Shown here: positions 24,216 to 32,141 of the stretch, one piece after another
Numbering within the stretch: the first letter of the stretch is position 1
How the letters are laid out: every line of letters begins with the position of its first letter
NCBI RefSeq assembly: GCF_030651495.1
Contig: NZ_JAUSFI010000089.1
Location: 1 to 39,439, forward strand
DNA: 39,439 nucleotides
Direction: 5' to 3'
Source: Undibacterium sp.
Lineage (GTDB): Bacteria > Pseudomonadota > Gammaproteobacteria > Burkholderiales > Burkholderiaceae_D
Program-made: the position numbers and the translations under genes
Notes under the pieces: generated by a model
What the model was told of the DNA's origin: nothing
Seen by the model: the letters and a program-made list of their open reading frames with translations, nothing else
The model's database searches: none

Positions 24216-25076
24216 TCATTTGATCCAAATTTGATTGTAAGTATGACTACCCGATCCACCTTGGGAATCAAAGTACTCGGCATGTCTCTTTTCCTTAAGA
24301 ACAAAACCAGCAGCATTGAGATATCTACTTGCATCATCAGCCTGTGCTTTGAATTTATCGTTTATCTCAATCAATACTCCTTTGGCGTTTTGCAGAACCC
24401 GCCCCCCGCCTTTGAGAATCAAATGCTCAATGCCATCAACGTCCATTTTTATATAATCGGGTTGTGTTATTTTGAGTAGTGCAACGGCATCGACCATAGA
24501 AATCCCTATTGTCGGAAATTTAAACACTTTTCTCATGTTTTCTCCATCATGACCATACTCTTGCCCGAAAGTGGATAATGCGCCACCCCATTCGGTGCTA
24601 GTCATATTCAATGTACTAACAGCCAAGGTATCAGAAAGCGGCAGTGGGATAATAGTTATTTGATCAGTAAAATTATTTAAGAAAATATTACGCGCCAATA
24701 GTTCCAAATTAAAAACGGACGGCTCGAACGCAAATACTTGCGCTACCCCGCGCTTGGCCGCATAGCATGAATATAACCCAACATTAGCCCCAATGTCCCA
24801 CAATACTGCATCACTGGGAATTCCATCAATCCACTCAAGCGTCTCCGGTTCCTTTATTGAAAAAGTATCCGAACGGTATCGATTAAGCGCATTGGGTATC
24901 GCAAATGTCAGGCGCACATCGGCATAAGTCACTACTTGAGTGCGATTCATTGCACTGGCAAGTATTTGAGCGTAAATGTAGCGCCCGACGATGCCCCCAT
25001 CCAAATGATTAACACCCCAAACAATTATTTTTTTTAAACTTAATTTAATTAGATTTTTCAATTTACATTCTTTCAA
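24216..25076 (-). CDS. FkbM-family methyltransferase
   Basis: About 286 residues from TTG 25076, or 281 from TTG 25061; both are weak starts and no clear ribosome site is visible. The SAM motif is LWDIGANVGLYSCYAAKRG (92-110), followed by VFAFEPSVFNLELLARNI (about 114-131) and the FkbM signature IKMDVDGIEHLILKGG (about 217-232), then VLIEIND. FkbM enzymes O-methylate sugars and related hydroxyl groups, and are common in glycan loci. The gene lies in the most AT-rich part of the window and overlaps the PFTS-motif gene by up to 14 bases. Confidence 0.88.
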   Translation of the reverse strand: MKECKLKNLIKLSLKKIIVWGVNHLDGGIVGRYIYAQILASAMNRTQVVTYADVRLTFAIPNALNRYRSDTFSIKEPETLEWIDGIPSDAVLWDIGANVGLYSCYAAKRGVAQVFAFEPSVFNLELLARNIFLNNFTDQITIIPLPLSDTLAVSTLNMTSTEWGGALSTFGQEYGHDGENMRKVFKFPTIGISMVDAVALLKITQPDYIKMDVDGIEHLILKGGGRVLQNAKGVLIEINDKFKAQADDASRYLNAAGFVLKEKRHAEYFDSQGGSGSHTYNQIWIK

Positions 25077-26613
25077 ATTTATATCTATTCAAAGCAGACA
25101 GTGCCTTATCGAAAAGCTGCTCTGATCCAGCTGCAAATTCAATCATAGATGCATCATCAGGAAAATCATTTCGGAAAATGGCATCTGTGGGATCGTAATA
25201 TATAGACGGAACCCCTAGCGAGTCGGCAATATATGCCGGAGAAGTAAATGGATATGCAATCACCAAGCGCCCGGTAGAAATAAGTGAGTATATATTACTC
25301 GTGCAAGAAACCAATCGAATTTGCCCAAGTGCCCCCAGCATCTCCAAGTATTTATAATATTTAAGATCATAGGCTGGATTGTAATTTCGCTTCATCTTTA
25401 CAACAAGCACAACCGGCAATACAAAAATTGACTCCAACCTTTTTTTTAATTTTAACAAATCCTCAATAAATAGCGTCAAATTCTTTGGATTAAAATAATT
25501 TGAAATTTCCCCACACTCCAACGCAACCTGGTCAGAAAACGGAGGAACATCAAAAACAATCACCTGTATTTCTTGATTTGCCGGATTTGAAATTTCAGGA
25601 ACTGACCACACTACAGGACCAACGGCCTCGACAATTCCTCTGGAAATGAGAGATCTAAGATATTTTGCGTAGGTATTTGTCCAAACCCAATGCACATCTA
25701 CCCTGATCCAACGCAAACCGGGCATATCTGAAACCAAAAAATCGGGTTGATAACTAATGATTTGCTGGCTTTGGGAATACCAAATCATATGCACTTTTGC
25801 ATTTATGAACGCCCTTGTCCATAATGGTTGAGACAATACGTTTGTAGTTGTAAAAATTACTGAATCAATAAATCCACGCCTATCCATCTCCGAAAATATG
25901 GCTGCATAAGCAAAATCTCTAGAAATTAGTGAATAAACTGGATTTTTAAGCATGCAAAATCCAAATGAAAAAATGGAACTGCAATGTAATGCCAGAAGTC
26001 GAATTCTCCCAAATATACCAAATTTTGCCGTTCGCAATAATGTCACATGAGGTCTTTTTGAATATGTAAAACATTCATTGATTAAAGATCTCGCACAACG
26101 TGAGTACTCTATAAAAAATGGCCCATCGCCCCTGAGTGCTCTTATTGGTCCAAGTCTGAAGTATTCAATCAGCCCCTCATCAGATCCATCTTTAAAAACA
26201 TTCTCCCCTCCTATTCCGTAAATCAAAACAGAATGCAACATGCATTTCCGATCATTTTTCACAAAAATAATCGCGCTCAAGCAAAATATCCAATGTAGAA
26301 AATATTCGAAACAACTGTTAATCAACTGTTTTTTTGTAACGACAATATCTCCGGCACCCATTTTAATGTGCGCATATTTTGTCTTCAAAATAGATCCCGA
26401 AGGCGGCATCGCACTCACAGATGAATCTTGCAAATTTTTGACAGCCCTCGCATACGGAGTTTGTGCAACTTCAACTAATCGTTGCAAAATCCGTTCGATT
26501 ATTACTGGACGTGAATACCAACAAGCCCGAATACTCTTTAAATTCAACCAGTCGCGACAAAAGTCAATCTCGCGACCAAATGCAATGTTACTGTGATTGC
26601 TATTTATATGCAT
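25063..26613 (-). CDS. PFTS-motif polysaccharide biosynthesis protein (putative transferase)
   Basis: 516 residues. The C-terminal LVIAYPFTSPAYIADSLGVPSIYYDP (two overlapping halves, about 457-482) carries the PFTS motif that names a polysaccharide-biosynthesis family of unknown activity. The layout suggests a GT-B-like C-terminal domain: IQVIVFDVPPFSD near 370, VLVVKMKRN near 423, then the PFTS region where the donor would bind. A hydrophobic stretch about 104-122 (FEYFLHWIFCLSAIIFVKN) may touch the membrane. It starts directly after the CMP-sugar synthetase gene (TAAATG junction), so it is a candidate transferase for the CMP-nonulosonic acid (inference). Base composition is strikingly AT-rich. 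Confidence 0.72.
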   Translation of the reverse strand: MHINSNHSNIAFGREIDFCRDWLNLKSIRACWYSRPVIIERILQRLVEVAQTPYARAVKNLQDSSVSAMPPSGSILKTKYAHIKMGAGDIVVTKKQLINSCFEYFLHWIFCLSAIIFVKNDRKCMLHSVLIYGIGGENVFKDGSDEGLIEYFRLGPIRALRGDGPFFIEYSRCARSLINECFTYSKRPHVTLLRTAKFGIFGRIRLLALHCSSIFSFGFCMLKNPVYSLISRDFAYAAIFSEMDRRGFIDSVIFTTTNVLSQPLWTRAFINAKVHMIWYSQSQQIISYQPDFLVSDMPGLRWIRVDVHWVWTNTYAKYLRSLISRGIVEAVGPVVWSVPEISNPANQEIQVIVFDVPPFSDQVALECGEISNYFNPKNLTLFIEDLLKLKKRLESIFVLPVVLVVKMKRNYNPAYDLKYYKYLEMLGALGQIRLVSCTSNIYSLISTGRLVIAYPFTSPAYIADSLGVPSIYYDPTDAIFRNDFPDDASMIEFAAGSEQLFDKALSALNRYKFERM

Positions 26614-27315
26614 TTATTTGAGATAATTTACCCAGTCGTTCAGACACTGCTCTGCCATTCTGAAATCCCATTCGGTATCTATATCTATTGCCTCTTGAGG
26701 GGAACTAATGAGAAGCGGCTGCATTTTTGCAGCCGCAAAAGAGTTATTTTTGCGAAGCTGTTGCGGCGATATCAAATAAACAGATCCAGTCACTACGTAT
26801 ACAGGCCGAAGCTCTTGCGAACGTATATTCAGGCCGTCATCGCTGAGAAATGGAACCGCATAACCACCTTCGAGCTTCAGTGACCACAAGGGGTGTGCTG
26901 GAGTCGGAGAAATTGCAACAATGGGCACTAACTTATTGCTCTCAAAAAGCTCAATTGCTCTCAATATGGTATGCCTACTCCTAAAGGGTGACGTTGGCTG
27001 CAAAAATAGCAAACCATCAACCTCGCCTTTGTTTGCCTCATACCAGTCCAATGCATGAATAGCGACATCCGCAGAAGTTGCTACATCAGTTGCCAGTGCT
27101 TGAGGACGCAGCCAAGGTACACTCACTCCCTCTTTAATACAAATATCGGAAATTTCAGGGTCATCGGTTGAGACCAGAATATCGCAAATATTCGGCATAC
27201 CTTTCACCACATCAATGGACCAAACTATAAGTGGCTTATCGCCAAGGAGACGAATATTTTTTCTCGGTAGACGCTTAGACCCCCCGCGGGCAGCAATTAG
27301 GGCAAGAATCTTCAT
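26614..27315 (-). CDS. legF: CMP-nonulosonic acid synthetase (NeuA/LegF family)
   Basis: A 233-residue cytidylyltransferase that activates a nonulosonic acid with CTP to its CMP form. The CTP loop is IAARGGSKRLPRKNIRLLG (7-25), LVSTDDPEIS (about 48-57) and LLFLQPTSPFRSRHT (about 102-116) are family motifs, and IDIDTEWDFRMAEQCL near the C-terminus has the metal-binding Asp residues. The context of LegB, LegC, LegH, LegI, LegG and PtmE-like genes makes legionaminic acid or an amidino derivative the most likely substrate. It overlaps hisH by 4 bases. Confidence 0.9.
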   Translation of the reverse strand: MKILALIAARGGSKRLPRKNIRLLGDKPLIVWSIDVVKGMPNICDILVSTDDPEISDICIKEGVSVPWLRPQALATDVATSADVAIHALDWYEANKGEVDGLLFLQPTSPFRSRHTILRAIELFESNKLVPIVAISPTPAHPLWSLKLEGGYAVPFLSDDGLNIRSQELRPVYVVTGSVYLISPQQLRKNNSFAAAKMQPLLISSPQEAIDIDTEWDFRMAEQCLNDWVNYLK

Positions 27316-27959
27316 TGGTAAATAAACCTACGTAAAATCCTTAACCCAATCTCGCCGCTCTTCTCGGGATGGAATTGACAACCGGTGATATTATTTATCC
27401 CAATTGTTGCTGGAATTCGATGTCCGCCATATACACAGTCAGCGATACGATGCATCGGCTCTGCAGGAACGGCCATGAAGGAATGAACGAAATATGCGGC
27501 GTCGCCAGGAGTATTGTCATGCAGCAGAGTTTCTGACCAAGAGCTCAATACATTTGAGGTTTGAAGAGCACTCCATCCAATGTGAGGAATCTTATGCGGC
27601 TCGCCTGTCATTGTTTCGGCTGGAACGCGAACTACTCTCCCAGGGATTAGGCCCAAACCTTTAGTTGTACCGAATTCGTCACTTTCATCAAGCAGGAGTT
27701 GCATCCCAAGACAAATCCCCAGAAGAGGGATTTGTTGCTTAGCAATCTCACGAATGACGGTAACCAAGGATAACTGCTCCAATGCCTGCATGGCATTGTC
27801 AAATGCCCCTACGCCTGGAAGCACCACTCTTTTGGCCGCCAAGATGAGTCCAGAGTCACCAGTCACAGTAACATTTGCACCACAATACTCGAGCGCCCGC
27901 TGGACGCTAAGGAGATTTCCCGCGCCATAGTCAATCACGGTTACTTCAGGCCTAGTCAT
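27312..27959 (-). CDS. hisH: HisH-paralogue glutamine amidotransferase of a glycan amidination module
   Basis: A 215-residue class I glutaminase that supplies ammonia to the partner HisF-like subunit. The catalytic triad is present: Cys83 in LLGICLGMQLL, His197 and Glu199 in CQFHPEKSG. The oxyanion region reads LPGVGAF (47-53). The ATG overlaps the stop of hisF by 8 bases (ATGACTAG). It lies in a glycan locus beside a WbpG-like synthetase rather than with hisA/hisI/hisB, so the role is nitrogen delivery for sugar acetamidine formation, as known for HisH2/HisF2 with WbpG in Pseudomonas. It is a paralogue of the histidine-pathway enzyme. Confidence 0.92.
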   Translation of the reverse strand: MTRPEVTVIDYGAGNLLSVQRALEYCGANVTVTGDSGLILAAKRVVLPGVGAFDNAMQALEQLSLVTVIREIAKQQIPLLGICLGMQLLLDESDEFGTTKGLGLIPGRVVRVPAETMTGEPHKIPHIGWSALQTSNVLSSWSETLLHDNTPGDAAYFVHSFMAVPAEPMHRIADCVYGGHRIPATIGINNITGCQFHPEKSGEIGLRILRRFIYQ

Positions 27960-28719
27960 GAAAGCGTCTCACTCCTAGCCCCTCATTCTGAGCTAACTCT
28001 CGAACATCGCAGACTTGGGCCCGGCTGTAGTGCAATATATCAGCCATTGCAACAGCGTCCGCACCGCCGTCGCGCACCACAGCAAGAATATCCTCTGCTT
28101 TCCCCATGCCGCCACTAGCGATCACCGGTACCGAGACCGATGCAGTTACAGCCGCCACCAAGGGAACGTCAAAGCCTTTTCGCGTACCCTCTCGATCCAC
28201 AGAGGTCAGTAGTACTTCGCCAGCGCCCATACTCACACCTCGCTTCACCCATGAAATCACATCTAGTCCAGTAGGTTCGCGACCGTTATCAGTATAGACC
28301 TCCCAATGCCCCGGCCCAACTTGCTTGGCCTCAACCGAGAGAACCATACTTTGACTACCAAAGCGTCGAGCAATGTCAGTGATTAATTGGGGATTGGCAA
28401 CCGCCGCTGTATTTACCGCCACCTTATCGGCTCCCGCTCGCAAGATTTCTGTTGCATCAGCAACCGATCGAATCCCGCCTCCTACTGTCATTGGCACAAA
28501 TATGTCTCTAACTGCAGATCGAACAATATCACTCAGGTGATTGCGACCATAAAGACTGGCTACACAATCCATATATATCAACTCATCGACACCCTGTCTG
28601 TAATATCGTAAAGCGTGTTCATTTGGATCACCTATGACCCGCAACCCTTCTAGATGGATACCTTTGATGAGATTGGCACCCTTGACATCAAGGCGTGCGA
28701 TGAGACGAATATTTTTCAC
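27952..28719 (-). CDS. hisF: HisF-paralogue cyclase-like subunit of a glycan amidination module
   Basis: About 255 residues from GTG 28719 (MKNIRLIARLDVKGANLI), 10 bases after the end of the WbpG-like gene; the longer reading to 28776 overlaps that gene and is unlikely. A TIM barrel: Asp11 is conserved in RLDVKG, GGGIRS (80-85) and ASGGMGKAED bind phosphate. The second catalytic Asp of true HisF (Asp130) appears as Glu130 (LSVEAK), and the usual CLDVKxGRVVKG opening is replaced by RLDVKGANLIKGIHLEG. These are marks of the WbuZ/HisF2 group that no longer makes imidazole glycerol phosphate but channels ammonia for acetamidine formation. Confidence 0.92.
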   Translation of the reverse strand: MKNIRLIARLDVKGANLIKGIHLEGLRVIGDPNEHALRYYRQGVDELIYMDCVASLYGRNHLSDIVRSAVRDIFVPMTVGGGIRSVADATEILRAGADKVAVNTAAVANPQLITDIARRFGSQSMVLSVEAKQVGPGHWEVYTDNGREPTGLDVISWVKRGVSMGAGEVLLTSVDREGTRKGFDVPLVAAVTASVSVPVIASGGMGKAEDILAVVRDGGADAVAMADILHYSRAQVCDVRELAQNEGLGVRRFHD

Positions 28720-28729
28720 AAAACCATAC

Positions 28730-29890
28730 TCATTCTCGATCCATCCAGGCTGCATGTCGCAACTTCCACTCGCCATTCTCTTGGCGCCAAATATGATCAG
28801 AACGCCAACTATTAATCACCTCATGAACCTCTTCATCGGTGATTGAGCAGAAGTCGAGAAATTCCTCATAGTATTTCCGGGGAAACTCATGATCATAACG
28901 TTTAACTAGCGCCACCCCCTCATCGCGTGTTATTTTCCCGTCTCGAATCTCATGAGCAGTATCGGATGTTGTGCGACCTATACCAAATTTTATATAAGAA
29001 AGATAATAGTGAAAACCATCAATTTTGTCGTCCAAGCTAGCATATTTTGAGTACGTCCCTTCCGAACGCTCAGTATTCGAGGTGAAGCCAGTATGCTCAT
29101 GGCAATAATAGTAATTCTCCTGCGGATCCCAAGATTTATAATACCCGAGAAAATGAATTTCAGTTTGATTATTCACGATCTCTTCAAATTTTGGAGCCAT
29201 AAATGGAAAGAGATCGCTCAATGAAACACCATGCTCTGCCCAAAACTCCGGCGGCAATCCTGAAAAATAATGTCGATCATGATCCTTAATATCCCGCGTT
29301 GCGTGAAATGCATTCTTCATATCTCCACCATACTCAACCTCACCATTCTCTCCATACATTATTAGTTGAACATTATTTTTCACCGCCATATGAAGTGGAA
29401 AATTTGTTTGCCCATATATGAATGGTTGGAATGGATCTCCCAGATGCTTGAAAGACAAATGAGTGAGTCTTTTTGTAACCTGTGGATTTGGTGTCCCGAG
29501 AATGTGATTGAAACCAGATGCGATAAAAGCATCAAGATTTTGACGCCCAATTTGGGTCGCCTTTAATGGCGCCCATGTCACAGCAAGAGGGTTCATGCCA
29601 TATTTATATTTCAATTGATGCGCCACAAAACTACCGTCCTTTCCTCCACTACAAGGAACGATAACATCGTATTCGCCATTGCTTTTTCTATGTTTATTAC
29701 ATAGGGCAACCAGTTCGGATTCACGAGCATTCCAGTCAATTTTTTCACGCTTAAATTCGGCGTAATTGCACGCGGAACAAACGCCATGCTCATCAAAGAC
29801 TATTCTGGGCCTCTGATTAGAGACAGTACATTTTTTACAAAACTCAACTCTTGGTGGGAGGTTGTACTGTTTAATCAAATCTCTTTTCAT
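28730..29890 (-). CDS. N-acetyl sugar amidotransferase, WbpG/WbuX/LegA type
   Basis: 386 residues. Four cysteines in the N-terminal zinc-like motif (Cys18, Cys21, Cys38, Cys41: FCKKC and CSACN), then the PP-loop ATP-binding SGGKDGS (81-87) typical of ATP pyrophosphatase-type amidotransferases. Later motifs are YGENGEVEYGGDMKNA (about 179-194), FPFMAPKFEEI and FHYYLSYIKFGIGR (about 292-305). Family members with HisH/HisF partners convert an N-acetyl group of a sugar to an acetamidino group using ATP and ammonia. It is 26 bases downstream of the ptmE-like gene and followed at once by hisF and hisH. In this context the substrate is probably a legionaminic acid intermediate. Confidence 0.92.
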   Translation of the reverse strand: MKRDLIKQYNLPPRVEFCKKCTVSNQRPRIVFDEHGVCSACNYAEFKREKIDWNARESELVALCNKHRKSNGEYDVIVPCSGGKDGSFVAHQLKYKYGMNPLAVTWAPLKATQIGRQNLDAFIASGFNHILGTPNPQVTKRLTHLSFKHLGDPFQPFIYGQTNFPLHMAVKNNVQLIMYGENGEVEYGGDMKNAFHATRDIKDHDRHYFSGLPPEFWAEHGVSLSDLFPFMAPKFEEIVNNQTEIHFLGYYKSWDPQENYYYCHEHTGFTSNTERSEGTYSKYASLDDKIDGFHYYLSYIKFGIGRTTSDTAHEIRDGKITRDEGVALVKRYDHEFPRKYYEEFLDFCSITDEEVHEVINSWRSDHIWRQENGEWKLRHAAWMDRE

Positions 29891-29916
29891 AAATGTAATC
29901 CTTGTTATTAATTAGC

Positions 29917-30963
29917 CTAAACTGCATCGGAGGCTAAGCTTAAGTCATCCGGTCGTCCAACATCTAACCACGGTTCATGCATGGGGTATGCCACCGTACG
30001 TTTGGACTGTGCTTGTAGGCGCTCAAACAAAGTAGGCATGTCGCAGTGAGTCTCTGCTTCTAAGTAACCCAATGCATCTGGGTTGAGCGCATAGACTCCT
30101 GCGTTGATATGGCTACGTGCCACTGGTTTTTCCTCAAAACCAACAATCTCCACCCCTTGAGTCTGTACAACGCCAAATGGATGCTGCCATTCATGAACTC
30201 GCACTGCCATGGTCGCTGTCGCATGATAACGAAGGTGAAAATCAAGAAGCTCCCCGTAACGTATATCGGTAATGACATCTCCATTAGTCACCACAAAAGC
30301 AGCTTCGGGCCATGGTGCTAGCAGCCCCAGCGCACCAGCTGTACCCAAGGGAGATTGCTCACGCAGATATTCAATTCGTACGCCGAGACGTTCGCCATTG
30401 CCAAAACTCTCCTCCACCATGTGACCGAGGTAGTGAATGGCCAGAACGAAATGGCGAAAACCTTCCAGCTTGGCTCGTTCAATAATATGCTCCAGCATCG
30501 GTTTCCCTGCCACTAGCAGCATTGGCTTAGGGCAATTCTCCGTGTGGGGGCGAAGCCGGGTACCTTTTCCGCCCGCCATAATTACCATCAGATTAGGGCG
30601 CACTGGTGGCGTGGTAATTTCATCCCAAAGGTGTAGACCAATGACGTTGCGATTTTCATTGACGATGGGAATCTGCTGAATTTTGTTTGCAACCATTAAT
30701 TGCATGACCATGTCACGAGCCATCTCAGGCGGCACGACCAGCGCGTCACGATGGATGATACTAGCGATGGAACTATTGAGGCTGAGCCCCTTTAGCAGGC
30801 CACGTCGAATATCGCCATCTGAGATGGTTCCTTCAAGCTCAGCCCTGTCGTTTACCACTAGGACAATCTTGATTGCCACCTGATCAAGATTACGTATTGC
30901 CTGAGCTATGGTCGCACATGGGGAGAGCACAGCTTGGCTCCAGATATCTTCACTAGCACTCAC
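29917..30963 (-). CDS. ptmE: CBS-domain sugar-1-phosphate nucleotidyltransferase, PtmE-like
   Basis: 348 residues. Two CBS repeats occupy about 1-120 (TISDGDIRRGLL, VANKIQQIPIVNENRNVIG), followed by an NTP-transferase domain with MAGGKGTRLRPHTENCPKPM (129-148), VTNGDVIT and GFEEKP. In Campylobacter, PtmE makes GDP-glucosamine/GDP-GlcNAc that feeds the legionaminic acid route; the same architecture here next to legG, legI and neuA supports this role. The CBS pair suggests control by an adenine nucleotide. It overlaps the upstream epimerase gene by 4 bases. Confidence 0.9.
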   Translation of the reverse strand: MSASEDIWSQAVLSPCATIAQAIRNLDQVAIKIVLVVNDRAELEGTISDGDIRRGLLKGLSLNSSIASIIHRDALVVPPEMARDMVMQLMVANKIQQIPIVNENRNVIGLHLWDEITTPPVRPNLMVIMAGGKGTRLRPHTENCPKPMLLVAGKPMLEHIIERAKLEGFRHFVLAIHYLGHMVEESFGNGERLGVRIEYLREQSPLGTAGALGLLAPWPEAAFVVTNGDVITDIRYGELLDFHLRYHATATMAVRVHEWQHPFGVVQTQGVEIVGFEEKPVARSHINAGVYALNPDALGYLEAETHCDMPTLFERLQAQSKRTVAYPMHEPWLDVGRPDDLSLASDAV

Positions 30964-32141
30964 TTATTGCACTCCCTGTCGACATGCGGTAGATCATGAA
31001 ACGCCTTCTTGACTATGTAATCAATTACATGGTGCTTTATGATTTTGACTACTTTTTCACTTGCCCCTCCGTCACCGTAAGGGTTTTTTACTTGGCTCAC
31101 GCCCCCAAGAAAATCAACGGAGTACAGTCTTTCCAAGGCCGCAGAAATACTTTGCCGAGTTGGGTCGCAATTTATCACGCTCTCAGCCTGCAGTCGGCCC
31201 AGCTGGCGATCGCCGATGTTAATTGTTCCTTTTTTGAAGCTGGGAACTTCCGCCAGACCACTGGACGAATTACCAACCACACCATCGACATGAGCAACGC
31301 ACGACAAATATCGCATCTGTCCAAGGGATACGTAAGCTCTTGCATTTCGGTGCTGGGCGACAAACTGATCAACCATCTTGATCAGAGTTCGTCCACCGGT
31401 ATCCGCGTTTGGCAGTGTAAATATAAGTTGAGTATCCTTGAGTTCAGCCAAAGCTATCAATAGCTCTTCCATCTGGTCCTCAGCGGTTGAACTCTCCAGC
31501 GTGACCGGGTGAAAGGTAATCAGCAGGCTCTTCCGACCAAGTTTAAAGTCAAGAGCCCCCTCCAACGCTGCGCGATCAAGAAGCTTCAACCGTTTGATAT
31601 TGTCTATGCCCAACCCACCAACCAGAAACACGCGTTCAGGCTGCTCGCCTAGCTGAATCACTCGCTGCCGGTATTCTTCTGCTGCTACGAAGTGAAGGTG
31701 CGACATCTTGGTAATCGAATGCCGAAGCGCCTCGTCAAAGGCGCCTTGCGTCGTCTCCCCGCCATGCAAGTGCGCAACCGGTATACAAGCAACCAGGGCC
31801 GCTGAGACTGCTGAGAAAATTTCGAACCGGTCGCCGAGCACCACAATCAGATTCGGCCGCAATTCGCTCAAGGCGTCAGCAAACCCGATTAAACCCAGCC
31901 CCATGGACTTTGCGATACCAACAGGAGTGTCCGAACTGGTCAGCATTTCGACCTTGCGGTCGATGTGAAACCCGTCTTGCTCAATCGCACGATAGGTTAG
32001 GCCGAATTCAGGCGACAGATGCATACCGGTAGCGATGACTTGTAAAGTCAACTCAGGATCATCCTGGATCCCCTGCATGACCCAGCGCAGTAAGCCATAT
32101 TCAGCGCGAGTACCAGTGATGACACAAATTCTCCGGGTCAT
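30960..32141 (-). CDS. legG: Hydrolysing NDP-GlcNAc-type 2-epimerase (NeuC/LegG)
   Basis: 393 residues, GT-B-like fold of the hydrolysing UDP-sugar 2-epimerases. It releases the 2-epimerised sugar from its nucleotide. N-terminal VITGTRAEYGLLRWVM (7-22), VLGDRFEIFSAVSAAL (about 100-115) and LHGGETTQGAFDEALRHSI (about 123-141) are NeuC/LegG hallmarks; the C-terminal part has FHPVTLE and VVGNSSSGLAEVP (about 301-313). In the legionaminic pathway LegG acts on the 2,4-diacetamido-6-deoxy NDP-glucose to give 2,4-diacetamido-6-deoxymannose. Overlaps the preceding legI gene by 4 bases. Confidence 0.92.
   Translation of the reverse strand: MTRRICVITGTRAEYGLLRWVMQGIQDDPELTLQVIATGMHLSPEFGLTYRAIEQDGFHIDRKVEMLTSSDTPVGIAKSMGLGLIGFADALSELRPNLIVVLGDRFEIFSAVSAALVACIPVAHLHGGETTQGAFDEALRHSITKMSHLHFVAAEEYRQRVIQLGEQPERVFLVGGLGIDNIKRLKLLDRAALEGALDFKLGRKSLLITFHPVTLESSTAEDQMEELLIALAELKDTQLIFTLPNADTGGRTLIKMVDQFVAQHRNARAYVSLGQMRYLSCVAHVDGVVGNSSSGLAEVPSFKKGTINIGDRQLGRLQAESVINCDPTRQSISAALERLYSVDFLGGVSQVKNPYGDGGASEKVVKIIKHHVIDYIVKKAFHDLPHVDRECNK

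Noticed and set aside
27312..28719. HisH/HisF as part of a histidine biosynthesis operon
   Set aside because: No hisA, hisI, hisE or hisB nearby, the HisF sequence is of the WbuZ/HisF2 kind, and the partner is a WbpG-like amidotransferase.
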